In this document: positions 56,201 through 64,000 of the stretch, piece by piece
Position numbering within the stretch: position 1 is the stretch's first letter
How the letters are laid out: each line of letters opens with the position of its first letter
NCBI RefSeq assembly: GCF_033807715.1
Contig: NC_084587.1
Span: forward strand, 29,019,017-29,083,016
DNA from: Cololabis saira
Lineage: Eukaryota; Chordata; Actinopteri; Beloniformes; Belonidae
DNA: 64,000 bases
Direction of reading: 5' to 3'
Translations under genes and position numbers: made by a program
Notes under the pieces: generated by a model
Seen by the model: only the letters and a program-made list of their open reading frames with translations
What the model was told of the DNA's origin: nothing
The model's database searches: none

Positions 56201-59200
56201 TGTGCTGCAATTCGGTCCCAAATTTCCCGCGCTGGGCTGCGGATGTGACGTCACATGACGCTGCATGTGCGTTCTCCCCGTTCTCCCGTGCCGGCTTCAC
56301 TGTTGGCTGCAGTACCCCCGACGGCCGTCGTGGTGAAGGGTGGCGCTAGAGAGTCTCATTTCTTAAAAGGAGCCTCATGCTCCTTTAAATGTAGTAAATA
56401 TTGGCCAGTTTTTGCTTTGTTACCAAATTAGGTTTGACTTTTGGTTTTGGCTCAGTTTGATTTGAAGGTAGCACCTGGTTCGGAAACGTTACACACTTAA
56501 CTTTGATTTCTATAGTAGATTTTACCTTCTTTGTTCAAATTCAAAATACAGTAGAGAACCCTAACTTGGTTCCCCAATCTGAATGCATTAGGTACTACCT
56601 GGAAGAAAAAACAACTTTACATTGCCAGCAGATTTTTGTGCTCTGTTGGAAGACTCAGCTATTGTTACCAAGGGAGAGTTGTCTTTCTCATGGTTTTTAC
56701 TGATTATAATCACAGGCTGTCATGCTGTCTGAGTCTCAGCTGCAAGGCCAAAGTGAGAGGGACAGCAGTAGTCCAACGCTCATCATGGAAGTTGGAGAAG
56801 ATGAAGAAATTAAGGAACAGGAGGAAAAGCAAAGAGTGGCAAAGAGGATGTGCGTCTCACCTTTACAATCCGGTAAATACAAATCAAGAGAAAATTTGAA
56901 ACTTTGAAATAATATTTATGATGAGTTTTTTGAAGATATCCTGTTGTTTGTATTTGCAGGAAACAGACCAAGAAGAAAGAAAAAGGTTACAGTGGAGTTT
57001 TTGGAAAACTCTGACACTGAAAAAGATGTTCCAGCAAATGCTGGTGAGCGACTGGAAGCAAAGGGATTAGTGTATTTGGGGAATTAAAAAATAGAACCTT
57101 TACAGTGGAATGGGCTGTTTCATTTGGACTTTGTATTCACTGTCTTCCTTTGTGTAATATATATAACCTGACCTTATCTGTAATCATCTAAAAGCTAAGA
57201 GAAGAGGCAGAAGGAAGATTTCTCAAACTCCCCCGGTGTTTGCTGCGGACTCAGAAGAAGATCCAGGAGGTGTGTTTTTTCTGATGATTATGAGCTTGAA
57301 ATAAGAGTTTTGTGTGCCTTTATTCAACTATAATTAGTCCTTTATATTTTAAAGCATCAAGGCGTAGCCAAAGAAGGAGAAATACTCGCACCAACGTAGA
57401 ATTGGAAGAATTAACCCCCAAAACTGTCCACCGTGTTTCTGGTAAGACAAGAACAAATAAAAACAAGGTTGGAATTTTTTGTGTAAATTAACTGAATTCT
57501 GTTTTGGTTATTTGTCTAGAAGTTCTGTTTTTCTCTTTTTTGTAAAAAAAAATGTGGTATAAGAGTCAGAGGGAGTTCATCAGAGGCAAAGCAGCCAACA
57601 AAAACACTAATCTTTGCTGCTGTGTTGTGTGGAAAACCTTAAAAGGAAGATGCATTCTTAAGCTTCAGCTCAAATCTGCTGTGCTGTCACTGACGATACC
57701 CACACAAACTTTAGTCTGAGGAACATACAAGCAGAACTGGAAAATATATTTCCCTGATAAATTGTACTTCAAAGATATTGTTCTTTTCACCATATCTCAT
57801 AGTCGTGTGACAGTTTTAGCAGATTAACTGCTTTAGACTAAAGTCTTCTTTCTTTCTTTTTCCTTTTTTTCAAAGCAAATGGACGTTATAGAAAGAGGAA
57901 AGATGCCAAGCTGTCTGCTGAGGGACATCTAATCACAGGTGTTTCATCTAGTAAGAGCAAAGGAAAAGGGTGTAAAACTTGCACAAGGAAGACACATGGC
58001 AGAACAACATGCTTTTTCATTGATAGTCCCCCAAACGCTGTCCAACCTGGGTCCAAAACCAGCTCATCATCATCATAATAATAATAATACTTCTATAGCG
58101 CCTTTTATGGTACCCAAGGTCGCTTAACAAAGGGGGGGCAAACAAACAAAACAAAAACAGGGAGGGGACCGTAGCCTATTCAGGGAAGGCCAAGGAGAAG
58201 ACGTGTGTGCTAACAGACACTTTTCTGAATAGATTTCAAAATATCTCAGGATAGTGATAAAACGACAAACCTGAGGCTGCAGTAATCAGTAATCAAATGG
58301 ACTCCTTAAAGGCTTGAAGCAACTGGACATCGTCTTCCTCGTTCTTGAAGATGTTTTACCTTCCATTCAGAAGACATTAATTCATCAGTACAATCAAATG
58401 AAATGCGAGCAATGAACCGATGAAACAATAATAATAATAAAGGATCTACATCCCCGATTCCAAAAAACGATAGGATGTAAAGTGTTAGTAAAAGCAGAAT
58501 GCAATGATTTATAGTTATATTTAGTTAGTCATATTTTATTCCCAGTAGGACATAAAAAGCATATCAGATTTTGAAACTGAGACATTTTGCTCGTTCATGG
58601 AAAGCATTAGCTCATTTTGAATTTGATAGAAGCAACGCATCTCAAAAAAGTTGGAAAAGGCACAGTTGCAAAAGTCAATAACAGTCGTATCCAGTTGCCC
58701 GACTTAAAGGCGCAGAGAAGCGACTGTACCATCTTATTTACTGAGGGAACCCGTACAAGCAGGCTTCTAGCTGAGGTCTCTAAATAAACCCAACCCAGCT
58801 CGGCACATCTCACCCTGAGGATACCCAGACTGGAACAAGGTCCAGGCTCTCTCAAGAACACCCCGATGCAGATGAGGGTCAGAACACCAAGAACCACATC
58901 TTCAGCTGCTGCTGCCCCCAAACGCATTTCACCCAACTCGTATGACCCCTCTTTCTGGTGGTAACCCACAGGAGGATTTTGTTCAAGTCAAATCTCAACA
59001 ATGGAAAAAAAAACAAAAAAAGAAAAAGAAAAAAAGAAAATCTATATCAACTATGACCTGTTTTATTGGAGCAAACATGTTAATCGCTATGAAATAAGGA
59101 TCTGGTTTACAAGTGAGTGGCTCTTATAAAATCCTCCACTACTCATTTTTAATCTCTAACCTTACATTTTCACATCTTTTCCCACCATATAGGTAAGAAA

Positions 59201-60449
59201 CGCCCTGGAAGAAAGATGGTCCATGTTCCAATAGAAATACCTCCTGAGCTCCTGAAGAAGCCCAAGGAGAAGATGGAGTATCGCTGTTCAATTTGTGGGA
59301 AAGAATTTCCTCATGCCTACAAACTGGAGCGACATGAGCTCATCCATACGGGGGAGAAACCATACTGCTGCTCCATATGTGGTCGGGGTTTCAACCAGAA
59401 AGGGAACCTCAAAACACACTACAAAGTCCACCTTGGTGAGAGCTGTGCATCAATATACTTACTGACCAGTTCTACAACTTTAATTTTATACTAAAAATGC
59501 CGACATCTATGAGTCTGCATTTGAACTAGCTAATATTCAATATTACTGAAATTCTGTACTTTTGTATTTCAATACTGAAAATTCTCTTGTAGCCCAGTTT
59601 ATAATGCAATTGAAAGTTTACTGCTATATCCCATTATATTTGGCACACTTTAATTTCCGTGTAGGTCGAAAGGGTGCTTTGGAAATGGACGATGAAACAA
59701 GCCCTACCGAGTCAGAACTCTCTGAATACTTGAAGTCTCTGCCAGGAGAATCCAAGATCCGATTGTCGCTGCGCTGCCTTGAATGTGGAAAAGACTGCGA
59801 GAGCCAGGCAGCTTTACAGGCACACCACATAACAACACACAGCGAGACGCCTGCTGAGCCACACACGGCTGAACACGGCGCGTCACAGTTTCTCTTCTGT
59901 CGCCGCTGTGGTGTACAGTTCGAAGAGAGAGTAAAGATGGTAGAACACATGAAAACCCACATCAAAGAAAAGCCCTACTCGTGTCCCGACTGCGGCAAGA
60001 GGTTCATCAATGAGAGCTACATACAAATCCACCAGCGGATTCACACCGGTGAGAAACCTTTCCTGTGCTCCCAGTGTGGTAGGGGCTTCCACACAGCTTC
60101 GTCTCTCAAGTTGCATGAGCTGCAGCACTCCGGAGAGAGGCCGTTTGCATGCTCCATCTGTGGGAAGAAATTTCGGATTAACTCCTACCTAACGGCGCAT
60201 TATCAGACTCACATCAAAGACAGGCCTTTTATTTGTAACGTCTGTGGGAAAGGCTACTCCAGAGCCGAGGAACTGAAGGTCCACTACAGGCTTCACACTG
60301 GAGAAAGACCTTACGAGTGTGGAGAATGTGGAAAGAGCTTCATTTACCGCCAGGGTCTGCGCCAGCATCAGCGAACACATGCTGGGAGACGAATCGGGCC
60401 GACCAGACAGCTCGGCAGACCCAAACAGAAAGCCAAGCTGGACATCTAA
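53033..60449 (+). CDS. C2H2 zinc-finger protein gene (whole span, 5' end open)
   Basis: Eleven coding exons join in frame to 2364 bases (787 residues plus TAA): 53033-53207, 53655-54118, 54736-54913, 55589-55641, 56716-56872, 56960-57043, 57195-57269, 57355-57441, 57876-57938, 59193-59435 and 59665-60449. All boundaries are GT-AG and all phases agree. An acidic start (IIKEEEEGW), a long linker with a degenerate finger, five short basic exons, then nine C2H2 fingers (two in exon 10, seven in exon 11) follow. Most fingers have the TGEKP-type link. Such proteins bind DNA in the nucleus and regulate transcription. No KRAB, BTB or SCAN domain is visible. I do not recognise an ortholog. The true first exon is missing, so the start codon is unknown. 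Confidence 0.85.
53255..53595. mobile_element. Mariner-type foldback MITE
   Basis: Ends TACAGTGGGGAGAACAAGTA and its complement; both arms run almost to the centre, forming one near-perfect hairpin of 341 bp including TA at both borders. It begins 48 bases after the donor of exon A. Confidence 0.95.
53655..54118 (+). CDS. Zinc-finger gene exon B with vestigial finger
   Basis: Encodes [20 protein letters not shown] and later [26 protein letters not shown] and [15 protein letters not shown]. The spaced Cys, His and TGEKP remnants look like decayed C2H2 fingers. GTATGT donor. Confidence 0.78.
54119..54735. other. Intron, no feature seen
   Basis: AT-rich intron with no element ends recognised. 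A longer exon C starting at 54681 would carry a stop, so the acceptor TGTGTTCAG at 54735 was preferred. Confidence 0.5.
54736..54913 (+). CDS. Zinc-finger gene exon C
   Basis: Encodes [39 protein letters not shown] and EWDAS. Acidic linker, no domain recognised. GTGAGT donor, phase 1. Confidence 0.7.
54914..55588. other. Intron, no feature seen
   Basis: No repeat ends. An open stretch at 55078-55302 (plus) has no splice support in the needed phase. Confidence 0.45.
55589..55641 (+). CDS. Zinc-finger gene exon D (53 bp)
   Basis: Encodes [28 protein letters not shown] acceptor and GTGTTT donor. It restores phase 0. Short and only supported by phase and splice signals. Confidence 0.6.
56041..56389. 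mobile_element. MITE with TTAAAGGAGC ends, copy 1 (intron)
   Basis: Ends TTAAAGGAGCTTGAGGC and its complement GCCTCATGCTCCTTTAA. The interior has TGACGTCACATGACG and ACGGCCGTCG. A related copy in the opposite orientation occupies about 63010-63376. Confidence 0.8.
56716..56872 (+). CDS. Zinc-finger gene exon E
   Basis: Encodes [20 protein letters not shown] and [20 protein letters not shown]. Acidic then basic; the KQRVAKRM block could be part of a nuclear localisation signal. Confidence 0.72.
56960..57043 (+). CDS. Zinc-finger gene exon F (phase 1-1)
   Basis: Encodes [20 protein letters not shown] and EKDVPANA. The RPRRKKK run is a candidate nuclear localisation signal. Confidence 0.72.
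57195..57269 (+). CDS. Zinc-finger gene exon G (phase 1-1)
   Basis: Encodes [20 protein letters not shown] and EEDPG. RRGRRK resembles an AT-hook core. GTGTGT-type donor. Confidence 0.7.
57355..57441 (+). CDS. Zinc-finger gene exon H (phase 1-1)
   Basis: Encodes [20 protein letters not shown] and [10 protein letters not shown]. Basic cluster, then acidic. GTAAGA donor. Confidence 0.72.
57876..57938 (+). CDS. Zinc-finger gene exon I (phase 1-1)
   Basis: Encodes [21 protein letters not shown]. Acceptor in TTTTTTTCAAAG; donor GTGTTT. Confidence 0.65.
57939..59192. other. Intron with LINE tail and transposon fragments
   Basis: Holds a (AAT)n LINE tail near 58060-58140 (CTATAGCGCCTTTTATGGTA) and a stretch from 58450 to about 58690 (GATTCCAAAAAACG, AAAAAAGTTGGAAAAGGCAC) like a decayed DNA transposon. 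A minus-strand open frame at 58607-58969 was not recognised. Confidence 0.55.
59193..59435 (+). CDS. Zinc-finger gene exon J, fingers 1 and 2
   Basis: Encodes [20 protein letters not shown], then [20 protein letters not shown] (finger 1) and [20 protein letters not shown] (finger 2), joined by HTGEKP. KKRPGRK again resembles an AT-hook. GTGAGA donor. Confidence 0.85.
59436..59664. other. Short intron
   Basis: 229-bp AT-rich intron between the two finger exons; phase 1 on both sides. Confidence 0.7.
59665..60449 (+). CDS. Zinc-finger gene last exon, fingers 3 to 9
   Basis: Starts [20 protein letters not shown]. Seven C2H2 fingers follow: [58 protein letters not shown] and [10 protein letters not shown], each with two histidines. 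A basic tail ([11 protein letters not shown]) ends at TAA. Confidence 0.9.
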
Positions 60450-61480
60450 CACCTCATCTGTTGATGCATTTTTGCAGTAAATTGCTCTTCCTCTTCACTC
60501 TTATTTCTTCCATTCCTCCCTCACCAATCAGATGAAAATGGTGTGTCACAGTTTTAGCCTGGTTTGCCAAGAATGACATGGAACCCAACTGTGTTGTCTT
60601 TCTTGTAATCATGTTTACTGCTCGTTTTGACATTTTCTCATCCCAAGTAGTCCATTTGTACAACTTGAGTGCCTTTGTACCCTGCATGCCAAATAATAGT
60701 ACTTAATGTTTAAAAATAATGATTATAATGCACTATATACAGATATGGAAAAATGTGTTGGTAGCCTTTCATTAAAGAAGGAAAAATCCATAATAGTCAC
60801 TAAAATAACTTGAATGTGACAAAAGTAATAAAAATAATTTACTGAAAACTGTATTAATGAAAAACCAGACATTGTTTTTGAATGTGAGTTTATTAAAGAA
60901 AAAAAATGAACTGGCCTAATGAAACTGGCCTTGACAAATTAGTTGGTAGTTTGAAGGGTGCTGCATGCTTCAGCTCTCTCGTGTTCAATAGGATTAAGAT
61001 CAGGACTCACAGAAGGTCTGGTCAGAATAGTCCAATGTTTTGCTGTTGGTCATTCTTGACTGTTTTTACTTGTGTGTTTTGGATCATTGTCCTATTGAAT
61101 GACCCATGAACTGCCACTGACAAAACAAAACATTTTATATTTAATGGTTTGCACTAATGGGCGTGGCCTAATTGCTCAACAGCGCCCCCTAGAATACTTT
61201 GTGCTTCAAGCCCCACAATTCGGTTTGACCTGTATCATGTTTCAACTTAAAGAAAAGTCTCTTGGCACCATGGCCGAAACCGAACAGGAAGTCGGCCATT
61301 TTGAATTAATCGTGTAATTTCGGCGCAATTTATACCACTTCCTCGGCCGTTAATACGGCCCGAACCGTAATGTGCACCCAGGTGTGTTATACATCAAAAT
61401 GTGCGTCTCCATCCTGCGACGACGTGCATTACTTTTCTCAGTCAAAAGCGTCGATAGCGACGATAGATGCCAAAACGCGC
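60450..61480. other. 3' flank of the zinc-finger gene with repeats
   Basis: First part is probably 3' UTR; an AATAAA is at 60827-60832. A transposon-end-like block (ATGGAAAAATGTGTTGGTAG) covers about 60743-60905, and a dispersed repeat (GGGCGTGGCCTAATTGCTCA) begins at 61159. Confidence 0.5.
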
Positions 61481-61483
61481 GCC

Positions 61484-61716
61484 CCCCCTTCATCTGATTG
61501 GTCCATATTTGATAGTTCCTACTTTCTGCCATAACTTTTGAATGGTTTGACATAAAGAGTCGTGGGTGGTGTCATTGGATTTGGTTTTGAGTCCTTAACC
61601 TTCATTGGTGTAAATTGGCTCCGCCCCTTCTTCTGATTGGTTGATATTTCATAGTTCCTATTTTCTGCCATAACTTTTGAATGGTTTGACATAGAGAGTC
61701 GTGGATGGTGTCATTC
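61484..61716. repeat. Two imperfect tandem copies, about 138 bp apart
   Basis: Both copies share CTGATTGGT, ATAGTTCCTA and CTGCCATAACTTTTGAATGG followed by AGAGTCGTGG and GTGTCATT. They may be repeat units of a larger dispersed element. Confidence 0.85.
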
Positions 61717-62940
61717 CTGATATGCTTATGATGATAAGTTGAGTTTTCTGTGAACAGCAAAGGCACTTTTTATAGTTTTATTGACCTAGGAATTTAGGGG
61801 GAGGGTGGCCGTGAGTGCGAGGGTGGCCGTGAGTGCGAGGGCCTGTTCGTTAATTTGTATTGATTTTTTTTCTCTTGTGGCCACGTCCAGAGAGGTTGGC
61901 TCGATCTTGTAGACCCTAAACTACAAGATAAAATTTCCAACTGTACTCACAAGAACATGAAGCTGTTAGGAGATGGTCACTAGCCTTTATCTTTGGCAAC
62001 TCACCCCTTTGCTTTCTCTGGTCCATGTTCGGTGTGGTGAACACCATGATACCAAACAGCAGCAATGACTTTTCACTCTTCTTCAACTTTCAATCTTTTC
62101 TAGGGTTGCTAACTAATTTGTCTAAGCCATTTTCATTTCACTTTTTTCTTTTTTTTGGTAATAATTCTTTAAAAAGCAGTCTGATTTTGATGAATCAATT
62201 TTCAGTAAATTCATTTCTTTACTTTTGTCAGTTTCAAGTTATTTCAGTAACCATTGTGAGTTTTCCTTTCTTCAAGCCAACAACTTTGACCACGTGTCCA
62301 CATGTTATTTTAATGTTATTTGAAATACAAACATTTGTTAAAAACATGTCTCTGTTTTTCTTTTTTTTTCTTTTTCTTTTTTTAATCTTCATGCAAGATC
62401 ACCAGTGTGCATATTTTACATAAACATATTTTACATTTTTAAAGTAACAAAATAACATATTTGAACAATTTTTCAGATTTTTTCAGTTATTTTATTGTCT
62501 GAAAAATGGTTCAAATGTTATTTTATTGTCTGAAAAATGGTTCAAATATGTTATTTTTAAATTTGTTTTGTTGATGAGAAAATAAGTTTCTCTATTTTTC
62601 TTATTTTTGTGAGAGGGGATATATATTGTTTTTCGGCACTACCTTGTTCTCTATAGCTGATATAACATGAATTACTCCTATGTGGGATCAATAAAGTTCT
62701 TATTTTTGCCATCTGAGAAAATTAAATATATTATATTTGGTGCCTAACTGTTTTCCAAGTATATTAGTGCGTGTGTGAATGAATAAATGAGACGTAAAAC
62801 GTAAATTTCTTTGTAGAAAAGGCGCTTTATGAAAATAAGTAAATTTACTTGTATTAGTTTACAGCGCAGTCTTGCCACATCCAATAAGGCGGCGACGTTG
62901 ACGTACGGCTCAGCGCTCGATGGGGCGTAAACTAGGGCTA
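61717..62940. other. AT-rich intergenic stretch
   Basis: No gene seen. Contains a short direct repeat (TTATTTTATTGTCTGAAAAA, twice near 62488-62540) and SINE-tail-like DNA near 62756-62840. Confidence 0.5.
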
Positions 62941-63010
62941 AAGGCTGATTTATGGATCCGCGTTACACCGACGCAGAGCCTACGCTGTTTAACGCGGAGC
63001 CATAAATCAG
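62941..63010. mobile_element. Very short member of the CTGATTTATGG MITE family
   Basis: AAGGCTGATTTATGGATCCG and a right arm AACGCGGAGCCATAAATCAG enclose only about 30 bases. Confidence 0.7.
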
Positions 63011-63376
63011 GTGCATGAGGCAGGATTTATGAAAAAAATGCGTATACGTTTTAACGGAGCATGAGGCTTCTTTTAAGAAATGAGACTGATTAGCGCCACC
63101 TTCGCCACGACGGCCGTCGGGGGTACTGCAGCCAACAGCAGCCGGCACGGGAGAACGGGGAGAACGCGCATGCAGCGTCATTTGACGTCACATCCGCAGG
63201 GCAGCGTGGGAAATTCGGGTCCAGAATTGCAGCACATTTTGCAGCACACAGCCTGTTCAAGGCAACGGAGAGATACGCTAGAGGGCTCATTGTTTTTGGT
63301 TTGGAAGCTCCTTTAAGTTTTCTAGTAATAATGTCAGATGAAGCCTTCCAAACCAAAAAGAATGAGCCCTCTAGCG
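63011..63376. mobile_element. MITE copy 2 (TTAAAGGAGC family), opposite orientation
   Basis: Shares GCGCATGCAGCGTCATTTGA, the ACGGCCGTCGG block and TCTAGTAATAATGTCAGATG with 56041-56389, but inverted. Its right part contains an inverted pair around AGGGCTCATT and AATGAGCCCT. It is the target of the hAT element that follows. Confidence 0.75.
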
Positions 63377-63856
63377 CAGTGGTTCTCAAATGAGGGTACG
63401 CGTACCCCTGGGGGTACGTGAAGGTACTCCAGGGGGTACGTGAGATTTTAAAATATACATATATTTAAAAAGTAGCATCCATGCGAAAATCCTTTAAAAA
63501 TAAATATTTCATAAATAATTGAGGAAAATATAAGTCTAAATTAATACAATTAATTTTATCTTCAGGAGTAGGCTTATTATCCTAAAACCCCAGAGTATCC
63601 CCCACACCAGGATGGTTCCACCTAACCTGTCAAATGCCACCTGGCTTCACCTGTCAATCCCTTGGACCAACGATGGAGTCGTGGTTGAAGCGTAGCAGCA
63701 ATATTTTTATGTTTAATAAATAAGTTACTGATGGCACAGTGCTCTGTTTTAGGTCTTTTTTTTACAACCAAAAGTGCTTTGCGCTGGTTAGGGGGTACTT
63801 GGCTGAATAAATATTTCACAGGGGGTACATCACTGAAAAAAGGTTGAGGACCACTG
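63377..63856. mobile_element. hAT-like MITE with 8-bp duplication
   Basis: Ends CAGTGGTTCTCAA and TTGAGGACCACTG; duplication CTCTAGCG exact (63369-63376, 63857-63864). The arms contain GGGGGTAC repeats. Confidence 0.95.
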
Positions 63857-63864
63857 CTCTAGCG

Positions 63865-64000
63865 CAGGGGTCCTCAACCCTGGTCCTCGAGGGCCGGTGT
63901 CCTGCATGTTTTAGATGTTTCCCTGCTTTAACACACCTGATTCTAATTAATCATCGTCATCAGCTTTTCATCCAGGGCTGCACAATTCTGTTGATGACAC
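63865..64000. mobile_element. hAT-like MITE, cut by window end
   Basis: Starts CAGGGGTCCTCAACCCTGGT directly after the CTCTAGCG duplication of the previous element. It is of the family at 18609-18831. Its right end is outside. Confidence 0.85.

Noticed and set aside
58607..58969. 120-codon minus-strand frame in a zinc-finger intron
   Set aside because: No recognised similarity; it lies beside decayed transposon sequence and is likely repeat-derived.

Overview
This window is vertebrate nuclear DNA, most likely from a teleost fish. The genes have short exons, GT-AG introns and compact vertebrate architecture. The space between them is packed with repeats that look teleost: short hAT-like elements with 8-bp target duplications, Tc1/mariner fold-backs, L2-type LINE 3' ends, a tRNA-derived SINE, long CA and TA microsatellites, and a BEL/Pao LTR retrotransposon.

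Layout, left to right. (1) 535-667, minus strand: one exon with the LITAF-domain zinc-ribbon half; the rest of the gene lies outside or was not recognised. (2) 6337-20396, minus strand: a complete 13-exon TXNDC11 gene (thioredoxin-domain ER membrane protein) that joins in frame to 856 codons, with a repeat-filled 6.5-kb first intron. (3) 22585-30451, plus strand: an apparently intact BEL/Pao element with 558-bp LTRs that I read as identical, a 5-bp target duplication and one 2004-codon polyprotein. (4) 30764-32235: L2-type LINE remains. (5) 33822-42750, minus strand: a complete 8-coding-exon BFAR gene (RING, SAM, membrane segments; 453 codons), with a likely promoter near 44.0-44.1 kb. (6) 43.3-52.5 kb: a dense patchwork of nested transposons. 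(7) 53033-60449, plus strand: a C2H2 zinc-finger gene of at least 11 coding exons (787 codons plus an unproven first exon near 47430). (8) 60.5-64 kb: repeats only.

TXNDC11 works in protein folding and oxidase maturation in the ER. BFAR is an ER-anchored E3 ligase-like apoptosis regulator. LITAF proteins sit on late endosome membranes. In human the three genes lie on 16p13, so the order LITAF-like / TXNDC11 / BFAR looks like retained vertebrate synteny. The zinc-finger gene is probably a lineage-specific transcription regulator.

I saw no convincing undescribed gene system. The points most worth a second look are the young BEL element and its missing canonical primer site, the 1.3-kb internally palindromic element in TXNDC11 intron 1, eight short hAT-like elements with readable 8-bp duplications (two of them head-to-tail at one target), and the run of small phase 1-1 basic exons in the zinc-finger gene. 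All exon calls were made by eye from splice signals, reading phase and remembered family similarity; no alignment or expression data were available.
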